DNA of 64,000 nucleotides from Tenacibaculum sp. MAR_2009_124 (GCF_900105455.1 NZ_FNSF01000007.1:1-64000), one strand, 5' to 3'; positions 1 to 9,813 are shown, counted from the stretch's first letter. The notes: generated from the letters alone by a model not told the origin. Numbers and translations are program-made.

Positions 1-600
1 CTATTTGCAGCAACAAAATTTAGTAATCCAGATGCAAAAATACGGTATAGAGATAAAGCCATTTAGTATGTTGTTACAGTTGTGGACTCCGAGAAAATGA
101 GTTGATACATTTAGATGTAAAAGACATTCTTTTTGACAAACAGCGATTATTTGTAAGTAAAGGAAAGAACTATAAAGAAAGGTTCGTTCCGCTTAACAGG
201 CACAGCTTGGAAATATTGGAACACTATGTGTTTGATTGGCGAACAGCGTTTTACAAATACAAGGAAACAGAAGCGTTGTTTATCAATTACCGAGGAGGGA
301 GACTACAGGGTATGAGCTTTGCCAATCGTTTAAAGGCTATTATAAAAGCTACAGAAAACCACGATTTACAAGAGCGTACTATTACACTTCACAGCTTACG
401 CCATAGTATAGCTACGCATTTACTAGAACAAGGCGCAGACATTGAACAAATCAGTACTTTTTTAGGGCACACATCATTAGATCTACCCAAATTTATACTC
501 ATTTTTAGAATATACAGGCGATGAACACGTACAAGAATTACTTAGAAAGCAAAGGTTACAACAACAAAACTATCCTAACATACCAAAGAAGCGTTACTAG
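1..600 (+). pseudogene. Tyrosine recombinase 1, copy A (partial, frameshifted)
   Basis: This is the C-terminal part of the same 333-residue integrase found intact at 6682-7683. The beginning lies outside the window. A lost T near 64 and further indels near 93, 481 and 508 break the frame, so the longest open piece is only 102-524. The catalytic HSLRH box survives but the GH/Tyr end is out of frame. Whether the breaks are real or sequencing errors cannot be decided here. Confidence 0.8.
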
Positions 601-1402
601 ATTTACTAGATGGTGTACCACTTACGGAACAACCCCCGAAAGTATAGAGTATAAAACGTTTTTAAAATACATCGAACATTTACGAAAAGGGAATGTAAAA
701 GCAAGAACCTTAAAAACCTATATAGGTAATCTTAAAATTTACTTTGATTATTTGGTGTCAGAACATTACAGGCTACAGAATATCATAAAAGACCTACATA
801 TAAAAGGCGTTAAAAAATCCGTCAAAAAGAACTTTTTAGAGTTCGAAGAATTAGAAGATATTTATTACAGTTATCCAATAAGTAAAGGAAACGAACTTGC
901 AAGAAAGCGTAATAAAATTATTGTAGGCTTATTGGTGTATCAAGGCTTAAATACACGAGATTTACAATTATTGGAGGTAGAACACATACAACTTTATAAA
1001 GGCAAAATCACCATCCCAGGAACACGAAAAAGCAATACAAGAGAACTAGAATTAAAACCGTGGCAGTTAATGGAGTTTATGGAATATATTAACGCTGTTA
1101 GACCAGAGATTTTAGAGCAAACCGATAAAGAAACCGAACAATTATTATTGCCTATGGGAAAAAGCAGTAACCTACACGGTGTATTAGCTAAAATAACCAA
1201 AGAGTTAAAAGCAATCAATAACAGTTTTACGGATATCAAACAATTAAGAACTAGTGTTATTATAAGTTGGTTACAGCACTACAGTTTACGAAAAGTACAA
1301 TACTTAGCAGGACACAAATACATCAGTTCCACCGAGCGCTATGTACAAGACGATTTAGAAAGTTTACACGAAACTATTAACACCTATCATCCTTTTAGCT
1401 AA
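521..1402 (+). CDS. Tyrosine recombinase 2, copy A
   Basis: This is an intact 293-residue protein with the same sequence as the copies at 7604-8485 and 14748-15629. It has an N-terminal SAM-like arm-binding region and a C-terminal catalytic domain with Arg146 (GLNTRD), Arg243 (KQLR), His265 (GH) and Tyr274. It overlaps the end of recombinase 1. It is one of the two genes of copy A that escaped indels, the other being the XRE gene. Confidence 0.85.
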   Translation: MNTYKNYLESKGYNNKTILTYQRSVTRFTRWCTTYGTTPESIEYKTFLKYIEHLRKGNVKARTLKTYIGNLKIYFDYLVSEHYRLQNIIKDLHIKGVKKSVKKNFLEFEELEDIYYSYPISKGNELARKRNKIIVGLLVYQGLNTRDLQLLEVEHIQLYKGKITIPGTRKSNTRELELKPWQLMEFMEYINAVRPEILEQTDKETEQLLLPMGKSSNLHGVLAKITKELKAINNSFTDIKQLRTSVIISWLQHYSLRKVQYLAGHKYISSTERYVQDDLESLHETINTYHPFS

Positions 1403-1453
1403 TATCATATGGAACAGAAATTGTATATTTGTATACGTAAAAACACGAATGTT

Positions 1454-1671
1454 ATGGATTTATCGTCAAGAAAATACCACTTTATACAAGAGCTAATTAA
1501 TGTTGATAAGAAAACATTATGGATGCTTTAGAACGTGTTTTAAAAAGAGAAAAAGAAGCACATCAGGAAATCTCCACCGCACATAAAAAAGAGTTAGACA
1601 ATCGTTTAGAAAGCTATAAAAACAACCCATCGGATTTATTAGATTGGGATACTGTAAAAAACGATTGGTAA
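1454..1671 (+). pseudogene. Antitoxin of RelE/ParE module, copy A (frameshifted)
   Basis: The sequence matches the intact antitoxin at 8537-8755, but one A is missing near 1510 (GATAAGAAAAC instead of GATAAAGAAAAC), which shifts the frame after about 20 codons. The downstream junction TAAATG with the toxin start is preserved. Confidence 0.75.
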
Positions 1672-1976
1672 ATGAGTTATACAATTAAATTACTGCCTGT
1701 TGTATATAAAGACTTGCAAAGGCAAAAAAATGGTATATAACAATCAGCGAGAAGATTTAGGAGAAGAATTTAAACTAGAAGTTAACAAAGAGTTCGTTTA
1801 TATAAAGAATATCCAGAACACTACCAACAGAATACAAAGAATTACGTCAATCTTTAGTTACTCGTTTTCCCTATGCTATATTTTACTTAGTTGAAGAAGA
1901 CAAGAAACGAATCATTATTTTTGGTGTATTGCACACTCGAAGAAATCCAGAAATAGCAAGGAAACGAATACTATAA
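1672..1976 (+). pseudogene. RelE/ParE-type toxin, copy A (frameshifted)
   Basis: This matches the intact toxin at 8756-9061. Indels near 1717 and 1730 (an extra TA in TATATAAC) and near 1809-1835 break the frame. An open piece starting at 1700 is only a fragment of the original protein. Confidence 0.75.
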
Positions 1977-2734
1977 ATCCAATCATAACGCAGAGATCCC
2001 CACAACATAAAACCCAGTTTTTTGCCGAAAAAAGCAAAAACCCTCTGTCTTTTATGTTGTTCCGCACGCCACCGCCCTGTAATTTTTGGCTTCCCACCGC
2101 AAAAACAGCACTTTGTTTTTTTACATCATCCACCGCTGATTCCACGTACAAAATGCGTTAACACAACATTTTTGTAAGCTCCATTACCCCAAGTCAAAAA
2201 ACAAATAGCTGTTGCCCTCGCGCCAAGTCAAAAATCACCCCAAGCTATATTTACATAATAGAAGTTATAATAGCACCACTTTTGGTTGCCTTCGGCGTGT
2301 TTTATTATAGCGGGTGTAGTTATAACTGCTATTATGCAAAATAGCCGCAAGGCAGCCGCGTTGGTCTCCTTATCAGTCGGACGTTAATTTTTACTTCGTA
2401 AGCCACCGCTTCGAATTTGCCTAAAAAAGACTTCACAAAAAGCCGCCAAGTGAAAAAGCTTGCCTTACTTCTTTGCTTGTTTTTTTATACAACTCGTGCC
2501 GTCAGGATGAAAAACAAGCCATTCCACAAAGGTTGAAAATCCACGCACCACCAGCCACTTTTTAAACCCTTTGCGGAACGTTAACAAGGTAACAACTTGA
2601 AGAAAAGTTGTTACCTTATACTACTTATGGAAAGGCTAAAAAACAGTATATTCGCAGGTAAGTAAACGTTCTTTAAAATATTTTTTAGTAGCTGAGAAAG
2701 GTAAGTATGCGCAAAAAAAAAGTAATTTTTTGTA
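1977..2734. other. Structured non-coding block, copy A
   Basis: This corresponds to 9062-9813, including the perfect 13-bp inverted repeat AAGGTAACAACTT / AAGTTGTTACCTT at 2586-2617. I see no credible gene on either strand; the open frames here on the minus strand are chance. Confidence 0.6.
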
Positions 2735-3864
2735 GAAAAGCGCATAGACTACTATCCCTTTGGTATGCTCGTACCTAATAGACATGGACAAGCAGATTCT
2801 TATAGATATGGCTTCCAAGGACAAGAGAAAGACGACGAGATAAAAGGAGAAGGAAACTCGGTTAACTACAAATTCCGTATGCACGACCCTCGTGTGGGTA
2901 GATTCTTTGCAGTGGATCCTTTGATGTCTAAATACCCACATTATTCACCTTATAGTTTAGTGGTAATAAAGTTATTGCTTTTGGAGAGTTGGAAGGTTTG
3001 GAAGAGTTTTCAAGAACCACTTCTATAGATTGGGTTTATCGTGGTTATCGAGTGATGAAAGGAGATAATCTATCAAATATTGCAAAAACAACAGGAGTAG
3101 CATTACAAGATATTTTAAAATTTAATCCTTCGATAGAGAAGAGATTTAGTTATGAGGGTCAGTCTTTACATTTAAAGAATGTTGCAGGATTTACTACTTC
3201 GATGTCTGGACTGTATGATAATAATGATAGCAACTGGTTAGAGTCTTTTGTTATTGAGGCAGTAACTACCAATGGTAATGGAGTTGCTATACAAAGTCAG
3301 GCCAAATTTGTTCTAGAAGCTGAAATGTATGCTGCTGGTCTTAGTGCTTAAGGAGGGGTTGCCAGCTTTATCACGATACTTAAGTAGAAAGGGAAGAGCA
3401 AAAGTACCTTAAGAGAGTACCAGAACCTTATGTTGATGTTAAATATTCTACGTATCGAGGCACTGGGAATGTGTATGGTTCTTATGATGATTTTTTGAAG
3501 GAGAGAACTGGTAATACAATAGTTCTAGACGAATTGGGTACTTTTAAACGACATACTCCTTATACGATTGTAAAAAAATCCGAGAGAATAGAGTTAAACT
3601 TTGGTAGAGAAAAATAATGATATTATTTTTGGGCAACCTAGAGGTAAATTTGCCAATGGTAGTGATTTACCTAATTGGCAAGGCAATTACAGTTTAGGTA
3701 CCAAGATTGGTGCAGTTTCTTTAGGGGTTGGTACGGGTACCTTTGTATTATATAATCAGTTAGAAAAAGCAAAGAAAGAAATGCAGACATACAAAAAGAA
3801 AGATAATACTAATGTGAAAGCAAAAAATAAAGTAAATGTTGTATCTCCTAGATCGTTTAAATAA
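2735..3864 (+). pseudogene. Headless RHS tip with LysM, copy A (frameshifted)
   Basis: This corresponds to the intact tip at 9853-10962. The RHS core opens normally (YGFQGQEKDDE, HDPRVGRFF), but a missing T near 2958 and further indels near 3142, 3165, 3350-3415 and 3613 split it into at least three pieces (2765-3028, 2989-3351, 3601-3864). The LysM region lies on the second piece. Confidence 0.8.
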
Positions 3865-4236
3865 AAGATTAAAAAAGAAGAAGAGTCTTAAAGAATTAGA
3901 TAAGGTTTATAAGAATTCAAATAAAAAGAGGTATGAATAAGACAGTATCAGCTGGGTAGCGATATGATAAAAAGTCCCAATGGGTTTGCTGTTTTCGTTA
4001 TCGTTGGGTTTAATAAGGAGCATCAAGAGAATATTAAAAAGATTGATGTTTTTAATGACTTGATACGTATTGATACAGATGTTGAAAAGTATTTGTATTT
4101 ATGTGAAAACAACGTTGAGAAGCTACAACAGGTACTGGCTCTTTTTAAAAAAGAAATCTTTGAAGTAGAAGAGGGAGAAAATTACTCTTTTTCAATAAAA
4201 TCGTTTCTGCCCCGCTCCCGCGCGAATGAGCGATAA
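3836..4236 (+). pseudogene. Immunity gene of RHS tip A (internal deletion)
   Basis: This matches the 146-residue gene at 10934-11374 but lacks about 42 bp around 3920-3960, where the sequence becomes a short garbled A/G-rich stretch. Only the C-terminal 90 residues remain open (3964-4236). Confidence 0.7.
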
Positions 4237-4487
4237 AGAGTGAGGCTACCCTCGTTCCCGCGCGAATGATCGATAAAGAGTAAGGCTACCGCGAGAATCC
4301 TTTCTCGTGGCGGTTATGAGTAAGCAAACCCCTGATGGCGCTAGTATGTCAAAGTAACGGCTACCCCTTGATGGTGCTAGAATGTTTGAGTGATGTTCCC
4401 GCTAGTTTGTAACTAGTGGCGGGTTATGAGTAAGCAATAACAATAAATATAAAAGCTACCTTACATTAAATTGTGAGGTAGTTTTTT
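4209..4487. repeat. Intergenic hairpin repeats and terminator, copy A
   Basis: This is the same GC-rich hairpin block as at 11345-11625, ending in the stem CTACCTTAC / GTGAGGTAG (4456-4481) and a T run. It lies between the convergent immunity and XRE genes. Confidence 0.75.
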
Positions 4488-4492
4488 GTTTT

Positions 4493-4831
4493 TTAGGAGT
4501 AAGCTTTTTTAGCGTTAAAGTCACGTATTAGTGCATCCATAACATTAAAAAGTTGTTGTTTTTCTTGTGCAGGCATTTTAGTAATATTTTCAATACGTTT
4601 TAAAATGGCTTTATCTTTAAAAATAATATTGTTATTGCCAACAAGATAGTCTAAAGAAACATCTAGAGCTATTGCTATTTTGTTAGCAATTTCTACAGAA
4701 GGAGTAATTTCATCACGTTCATACCTTCCTATAACTGCGCCTGAAGTTCCTGCCATTTTACCTAAATCTTCACGAGATAGTTTATTTTCTTTCCTTAAAA
4801 GAGTAATAGTTGCTCCTAAATTCATAATCAA
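4493..4831 (-). CDS. XRE-family repressor, copy A
   Basis: This is an intact 112-residue copy of the regulator described at 11631-11969, with an N-terminal helix-turn-helix (LSREDLGKMAGTSGAVIGRY) and a helical tail. It is transcribed away from the ATPase gene, and both share a promoter interval. The minus-strand TATATTTG -7 element is present at 4867-4874. Confidence 0.85.
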   Translation of the reverse strand: MIMNLGATITLLRKENKLSREDLGKMAGTSGAVIGRYERDEITPSVEIANKIAIALDVSLDYLVGNNNIIFKDKAILKRIENITKMPAQEKQQLFNVMDALIRDFNAKKAYS

Positions 4832-4961
4832 AAAGTGATAAAAAGCCTTTAAAAGTAGGTTTTTTACAAATATACGCTACTTAAAGGTTAAAAAAAAACA
4901 AATTAATTGTTGTAGAATATGATTTATTGATTAAGTTTGTAACTGATAAGTGATATAAGTT

Positions 4962-6517
4962 ATGAACAAACTCAATACAAGTAAGGCAAACGACTATGTA
5001 TATAAAACAAAGGAATTAGAACTCCATGTTTTAGGCGGATTACAGCTCAATAAATTAGAAAGTTTACGAGTAACCTTAAGTATTGAGAAATTGCAAAAAG
5101 GAAAGAGTGTATTAAATGTACTACGTCAGAGTGTAGATTTATACAACGATAACCAAGTAGAAAAGCTCGTACGTAAATGTGCAGAACGTTTAGAGATAGG
5201 TACAAGTATAATTAGAAAAGCGTTACAAGAAGTAACCAAGACATTAGAGAGTCACAGGTTTTTACTAAATGAAAAGCAAACGGAAAACCAGAAACCCTAT
5301 ACCAAACAACTTACAGCTACCGAAGAAAAAGCAGCCATTAAATTTTTACAATCAAAAAACCTACTAGAAAAAACGAACGAGTATATCGGTAAAAGTGGTG
5401 TTATTGGTGAGCATGTTAACCGCTTGTTGATGTATCTTATATTTACATCAAGAAAAACGAACAATCCATTGCATTGTATAAGCTTGGGGAGTAGTGGTGT
5501 AGGAAAAACCCATTTACAAAGTAAAGTAGCAGAACTGATACCAGAGGAGGACAAAATAGAAATCACGGTACTAAGTGCCAATGCTTTTTATTACTTCAAT
5601 CGTACAGAACTACAACACAAATTAATCCTTATAGAAGACTTAGACGGTGCAGAATCTGTACTCTACCCACTACGAGAATTACAAAGTAAAAAGAGAATTA
5701 CCAAAACCGTAGTGCACAAAGACCGCAAAGGCACTACCAAAACGATCCATTTAACCGTTGAAGGTCCTGTAAGTGTAGCAGTTGTACCACCCAAGAAAGT
5801 ATTTACGAGGATAACAGCAACAGGAGCTTCCTGCTCTATATTGATGAAAGCGAAGAACAGGACAAACGCATTATGAATTATCAGCGCGCCGTGTCGGCAG
5901 GACAGGTAAATGATGGAGTTCAAATAGAAGCTAGAGAAATTTTACAAACGTGCAACGAGTATTACAACCGATAAAAGTCATCAATCCGTATGCCTTACAC
6001 TTATCGCTGCCATCGTCAGTATTTAAACCAAGAAGAACCAACAGTCATTATTTTACAGTTTATAGAAGCGATTACCTTTTATAAACAGTGGCAACGAGAG
6101 AAGCAATATGATAAAGACACAGGCGAAGAATATATAGAAACAGAAATCGAGGATATTGAGGAAGCCAACGAACTCATAACAGAAGTATTATTACGAAAAA
6201 GCGATACGATCACAGGAGCTTGCAGAAATCATTTAGAAAACTTAAAAAAGTACCTTCAAGAAAACAAGCAAACTACGTTTACCAATACCGAAATAAGAAA
6301 GAGATTACGAGTAAAAGAAAGTACACTTCGTAACTATAACAAACAATTATTAGCAGAAGGTTATATACGTAGAATAAAGAAAGCTAAAACCAAAAGCTAC
6401 TGTTTTGAAATCATTGACATAGACGAATATAAAAACCTTAAAGAGCAGATAGATAATGCGTTAAATGACTGTATCACACAAATAGAAGTCGCAACCTCGC
6501 AAGTAACTCGCAACTAA
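4962..6517 (+). pseudogene. P-loop ATPase / winged-helix protein, copy A (frameshifted)
   Basis: This matches the intact 518-residue gene at 12105-13661. The N-terminal half with Walker A (GSSGVGKT) and Walker B is open from 4962. A lost G near 5782 (GCAGTTG for GCAGGTTG), a lost A near 5949 and an extra T near 6053 disrupt the middle. The C-terminal winged-helix part is open again from 5990. Confidence 0.8.
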
Positions 6518-6681
6518 TCTTTTGCGGATTTAATTAGCTATAAATTAGGTAATTAAGTGCAACTCGCAAGTAAACCCTAAAAAACACCCACAGAATAAAA
6601 ATTAATGAGATAGTATTTTATAAAAATGCGTAATCGAATTAATCCCGAACTCGATTCGGGAACTAATACCAAAGGTAAATT

Positions 6682-7683
6682 ATGAAACAACTCCATTTAG
6701 ATACGCACAGTTATAAGGTTTTAGTACAAGACTTTAAACAATGGTTAGATGTTTTAGGTTATGCAGAGAGTACGGTGTATAATTTGCCGATTCATTTACG
6801 AGAGTTCTTTCATTACTTGGAAAATAAAAATATAAATAAGCTTAACCATATACAAACCAAACACATCACGGATTATTACAATTACTTAAAATCACGTACG
6901 AATCAACGACGAGGGGGAGGTATTAGTAACGGACATTTAAACAAACATCAACAAGCGTTGTTTAAGTTCAGAGAATACCTAAAAGCACATAACCATAAAG
7001 GGATTAACATTCATCTAAAACGAGAAACGGGTAACGCCAGAGATATGTTAAGTGTGCTAACACAAGCAGAAATAAAAGAGCTATTTGCAGCAACAAAATT
7101 TAGTAATCCAGATGCAAAAATACGGTATAGAGATAAAGCCATTTTAGTATGTTGTTACAGTTGTGGACTCCGAAGAAATGAGTTGATACATTTAGATGTA
7201 AAAGACATTCTTTTTGACAAACAGCGATTATTTGTAAGTAAAGGAAAGAACTATAAAGAAAGGTTCGTTCCGCTTAACAGGCACAGCTTGGAAATATTGG
7301 AACACTATGTGTTTGATTGGCGAACAGCGTTTTACAAATACAAGGAAACAGAAGCGTTGTTTATCAATTACCGAGGAGGGAGACTACAGGGTATGAGCTT
7401 TGCCAATCGTTTAAAGGCTATTATAAAAGCTACAGAAAACCACGATTTACAAGAGCGTACTATTACACTTCACAGCTTACGCCATAGTATAGCTACGCAT
7501 TTACTAGAACAAGGCGCAGACATTGAACAAATCAGTACTTTTTTAGGGCACACATCATTAGAATCTACCCAAATTTATACTCATTTTTTAGAATATACAG
7601 GCGATGAACACGTACAAGAATTACTTAGAAAGCAAAGGTTACAACAACAAAACTATCCTAACATACCAAAGAAGCGTTACTAG
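6682..7683 (+). CDS. Tyrosine recombinase/integrase 1 (copy B)
   Basis: This is a 333-residue XerC/D-like site-specific recombinase. Residues 10-110 form the SAM-like DNA-binding domain and residues 125-315 the catalytic domain. All catalytic positions are visible: Arg164 in GLRRNE, the beta-hairpin Lys near 187, His264 and Arg267 in HSLRH, His290 in GH and Tyr299 in IYTHF. It starts just after a CCCGAA...TTCGGG hairpin. Its last 80 nt overlap the start of a second recombinase, so the pair is probably co-translated. It likely catalyses integration, excision or resolution of the repeated unit. It cannot be assigned to Xer housekeeping because it sits inside a mobile tandem array. Confidence 0.93.
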   Translation: MKQLHLDTHSYKVLVQDFKQWLDVLGYAESTVYNLPIHLREFFHYLENKNINKLNHIQTKHITDYYNYLKSRTNQRRGGGISNGHLNKHQQALFKFREYLKAHNHKGINIHLKRETGNARDMLSVLTQAEIKELFAATKFSNPDAKIRYRDKAILVCCYSCGLRRNELIHLDVKDILFDKQRLFVSKGKNYKERFVPLNRHSLEILEHYVFDWRTAFYKYKETEALFINYRGGRLQGMSFANRLKAIIKATENHDLQERTITLHSLRHSIATHLLEQGADIEQISTFLGHTSLESTQIYTHFLEYTGDEHVQELLRKQRLQQQNYPNIPKKRY

Positions 7684-8485
7684 ATTTACTAGATGGTGTA
7701 CCACTTACGGAACAACCCCCGAAAGTATAGAGTATAAAACGTTTTTAAAATACATCGAACATTTACGAAAAGGGAATGTAAAAGCAAGAACCTTAAAAAC
7801 CTATATAGGTAATCTTAAAATTTACTTTGATTATTTGGTGTCAGAACATTACAGGCTACAGAATATCATAAAAGACCTACATATAAAAGGCGTTAAAAAA
7901 TCCGTCAAAAAGAACTTTTTAGAGTTCGAAGAATTAGAAGATATTTATTACAGTTATCCAATAAGTAAAGGAAACGAACTTGCAAGAAAGCGTAATAAAA
8001 TTATTGTAGGCTTATTGGTGTATCAAGGCTTAAATACACGAGATTTACAATTATTGGAGGTAGAACACATACAACTTTATAAAGGCAAAATCACCATCCC
8101 AGGAACACGAAAAAGCAATACAAGAGAACTAGAATTAAAACCGTGGCAGTTAATGGAGTTTATGGAATATATTAACGCTGTTAGACCAGAGATTTTAGAG
8201 CAAACCGATAAAGAAACCGAACAATTATTATTGCCTATGGGAAAAAGCAGTAACCTACACGGTGTATTAGCTAAAATAACCAAAGAGTTAAAAGCAATCA
8301 ATAACAGTTTTACGGATATCAAACAATTAAGAACTAGTGTTATTATAAGTTGGTTACAGCACTACAGTTTACGAAAAGTACAATACTTAGCAGGACACAA
8401 ATACATCAGTTCCACCGAGCGCTATGTACAAGACGATTTAGAAAGTTTACACGAAACTATTAACACCTATCATCCTTTTAGCTAA
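7604..8485 (+). CDS. Tyrosine recombinase 2 (copy B), box-II His replaced
   Basis: This 293-residue phage-integrase-family protein has an N-terminal core-binding domain (about 1-95) and a catalytic domain (about 105-285). Arg146, Arg243, His265 and the nucleophile Tyr274 are visible, but the box-II His is Lys240 (KQLR instead of HxLR). Such substitutions are tolerated in some partner recombinases, so activity is plausible but unproven. The start chosen lies 80 nt inside recombinase 1 because it gives a complete N-terminal domain. The two genes probably work as a heterodimeric pair. Confidence 0.88.
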   Translation: MNTYKNYLESKGYNNKTILTYQRSVTRFTRWCTTYGTTPESIEYKTFLKYIEHLRKGNVKARTLKTYIGNLKIYFDYLVSEHYRLQNIIKDLHIKGVKKSVKKNFLEFEELEDIYYSYPISKGNELARKRNKIIVGLLVYQGLNTRDLQLLEVEHIQLYKGKITIPGTRKSNTRELELKPWQLMEFMEYINAVRPEILEQTDKETEQLLLPMGKSSNLHGVLAKITKELKAINNSFTDIKQLRTSVIISWLQHYSLRKVQYLAGHKYISSTERYVQDDLESLHETINTYHPFS

Positions 8486-8505
8486 TATCATATGGAACAG
8501 AAATT

Positions 8506-8519
8506 GTATATTTGTATAC
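8506..8519 (+). promoter_or_regulatory. Antitoxin promoter -7 element inside a palindrome
   Basis: TATATTTG (8507-8514) fits the Bacteroidota -7 consensus TAnnTTTG. It is embedded in the inverted repeat GTATA-TTTG-TATAC (8506-8519), a likely operator for autorepression by the antitoxin. Transcription would begin near 8521, which excludes the upstream ATG at 8492 and supports ATG 8537 as the antitoxin start. No good -33 TTG was found at the expected distance. Confidence 0.5.
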
Positions 8520-8536
8520 GTAAAAACACGAATGTT

Positions 8537-8755
8537 ATGGATTTATCGTCAAGAAAATACCACTTTATACAAGAGCTAATTAATGTTGATAAAGAAAACA
8601 TTATGGATGCTTTAGAACGTGTTTTAAAAAGAGAAAAAGAAGCACATCAGGAAATCTCCACCGCACATAAAAAAGAGTTAGACAATCGTTTAGAAAGCTA
8701 TAAAAACAACCCATCGGATTTATTAGATTGGGATACTGTAAAAAACGATTGGTAA
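8537..8755 (+). CDS. Antitoxin of a RelE/ParE toxin-antitoxin pair (copy B)
   Basis: This is a 72-residue, highly charged helical protein (internal start MDLSSRKY) of the small addiction-module type found next to RelE/ParE toxins in Bacteroidota. The C-terminal tail (LLDWDTVKNDW) is acidic and aromatic, as in antitoxin segments that cover the toxin active site. Its stop codon abuts the toxin ATG (TAAATG), so the two are translationally linked. The longer frame from 8492 would start upstream of the predicted transcript. The module probably stabilises the repeated unit. Confidence 0.7.
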   Translation: MDLSSRKYHFIQELINVDKENIMDALERVLKREKEAHQEISTAHKKELDNRLESYKNNPSDLLDWDTVKNDW

Positions 8756-9061
8756 ATGAGTTATACAATTAAATTACTGCCTGTTGTATATAAAGACTTG
8801 CAAAAGGCAAAAAAATGGTATAACAATCAGCGAGAAGATTTAGGAGAAGAATTTAAACTAGAAGTTAACAAAGAGTTCGTTTATATAAAAGAATATCCAG
8901 AACACTACCAACAGAAATACAAAGAATTACGTCAATCTTTAGTTACTCGTTTTCCCTATGCTATATTTTACTTAGTTGAAGAAGACAAGAAACGAATCAT
9001 TATTTTTGGTGTATTGCACACTCGAAGAAATCCAGAAATAGCAAGGAAACGAATACTATAA
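8756..9061 (+). CDS. RelE/ParE-family toxin (copy B)
   Basis: This 101-residue protein has the ParE/RelE layout: an N-terminal strand (YTIKLLP), two charged helices (DLQKAKKWYNNQ, DLGEEFKLEV), then beta strands ending in a C-terminal basic segment (IIIFGVLHTRRNPE). The HTRRNP ending is typical of this superfamily. Known relatives either cut mRNA on the ribosome or poison gyrase, and the sequence does not say which. It begins directly after the antitoxin stop. Confidence 0.88.
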   Translation: MSYTIKLLPVVYKDLQKAKKWYNNQREDLGEEFKLEVNKEFVYIKEYPEHYQQKYKELRQSLVTRFPYAIFYLVEEDKKRIIIFGVLHTRRNPEIARKRIL

Positions 9062-9813
9062 ATCCAATCATAACGCAGAGATCCCCACAACATAAAACCC
9101 AGTTTTTTGCCGAAAAAAGCAAAAACCCTCTGTCTTTTATGTTGTTCCGCACGCCACCGCCCTGTAATTTTTGGCTTCCCACCGCAAAAACAGCACTTTG
9201 TTTTTTTACATCATCCACCGCTGATTCCACGTACAAAAATGCGTTAACACAACATTTTTGTAAGCTCCATTACCCCAAGTCAAAAAACAAATAGCTGTTG
9301 CCCTCGCGCCAAGTCAAAAATCACCCCAAGCTATATTTACATAATAGAAGTTATAATAGCACCACTTTTGGTTGCCTTCGGCGTGTTTTATTATAGCGGG
9401 TGTAGTTATAACTGCTATTATGCAAAATAGCCGCAAGGCAGCCGCGTTGGTCTCCTTATCAGTCGGACGTTAATTTTTACTTCGTAAGCCACCGCTTCGA
9501 ATTTGCCTAAAAAAGACTTCACAAAAAGCCGCCAAGTGAAAAAGCTTGCCTTACTTCTTTGCTTGTTTTTTTATACAACTCGTGCCGTCAGGATGAAAAA
9601 CAAGCCATTCCACAAAGGGTTGAAAATCCACGCACCACCAGCCACTTTTTAAACCCTTTGCGGAACGTTAACAAGGTAACAACTTGAAGAAAAGTTGTTA
9701 CCTTATACTACTTATGGAAAGGCTAAAAAACAGTATATTCGCAGGTAAGTAAACGTTCTTTAAAATATTTTTTAGTAGCTGAGAAAGGTAAGGTATGCGC
9801 AAAAAAAAAGTAA
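9062..9813. other. Structured, GC-richer non-coding block (copy B)
   Basis: About 750 bp lacks a plausible gene on either strand. It contains several fold-back motifs. An 11-bp inverted repeat (ACAACATAAAA, 9087-9097 and 9135-9145) encloses TTTTTT-GCCG-AAAAAA. A cluster at about 9,350-9,425 contains ATAATAGC/GCTATTAT, GCCTTCGGC and the palindrome AGTTATAACT. A perfect 13-bp hairpin lies at 9673-9704. It sits between the recombinase/toxin-antitoxin operon and the RHS tip, so it could hold a recombination site, an origin or a structured RNA. Confidence 0.55.
9673..9704. repeat. Perfect 13-bp inverted repeat upstream of RHS tip (copy B)
   Basis: AAGGTAACAACTT, a 6-nt loop GAAGAA, then AAGTTGTTACCTT. 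No T run follows on the plus strand, so it is not an obvious terminator for upstream genes. The same hairpin is at 2586-2617 and 16817-16848. It lies about 150 bp before the RHS start. Confidence 0.65.

Larger units (their letters stand above)
1..7080 (+). repeat. Tandem 7.1-kb unit, copy A (indel-rich)
   Basis: Position 1 onward matches position 7081 onward essentially base for base, but this copy is 64 bp shorter than the next. The differences are almost all insertions or deletions, many in homopolymers (for example near 64, 481, 1510, 3355, 5782, 5949 and 6053), plus about 42 bp missing near 3920-3960. True substitutions are hard to find. From about 6,060 to 7,080 the copies agree. The pattern fits poorly polished sequence at a contig edge at least as well as biological decay. 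The unit continues upstream of the window. Confidence 0.9.

Noticed and set aside
994..1239. Minus-strand open frame, repeated at 8077-8322 and 15221-15466
   Set aside because: It lies entirely within recombinase 2 in all copies and has no protein-like features beyond being the shadow of a conserved gene.
9000..9236. Minus-strand open frames over the non-coding block (also 1915-2151, 16144-16380 and 9772-10029)
   Set aside because: They are kept open only because the repeat is identical. Composition is unlike the neighbouring proteins and no start signals are visible.
9340..9480. Integron attC-like site in the structured block
   Set aside because: The fold-back motifs are suggestive, but I could not place paired core sites of the RYYYAAC/GTTRRRY type and no integron integrase is nearby; the recombinases lack the integrase-specific insertion as far as I can tell.
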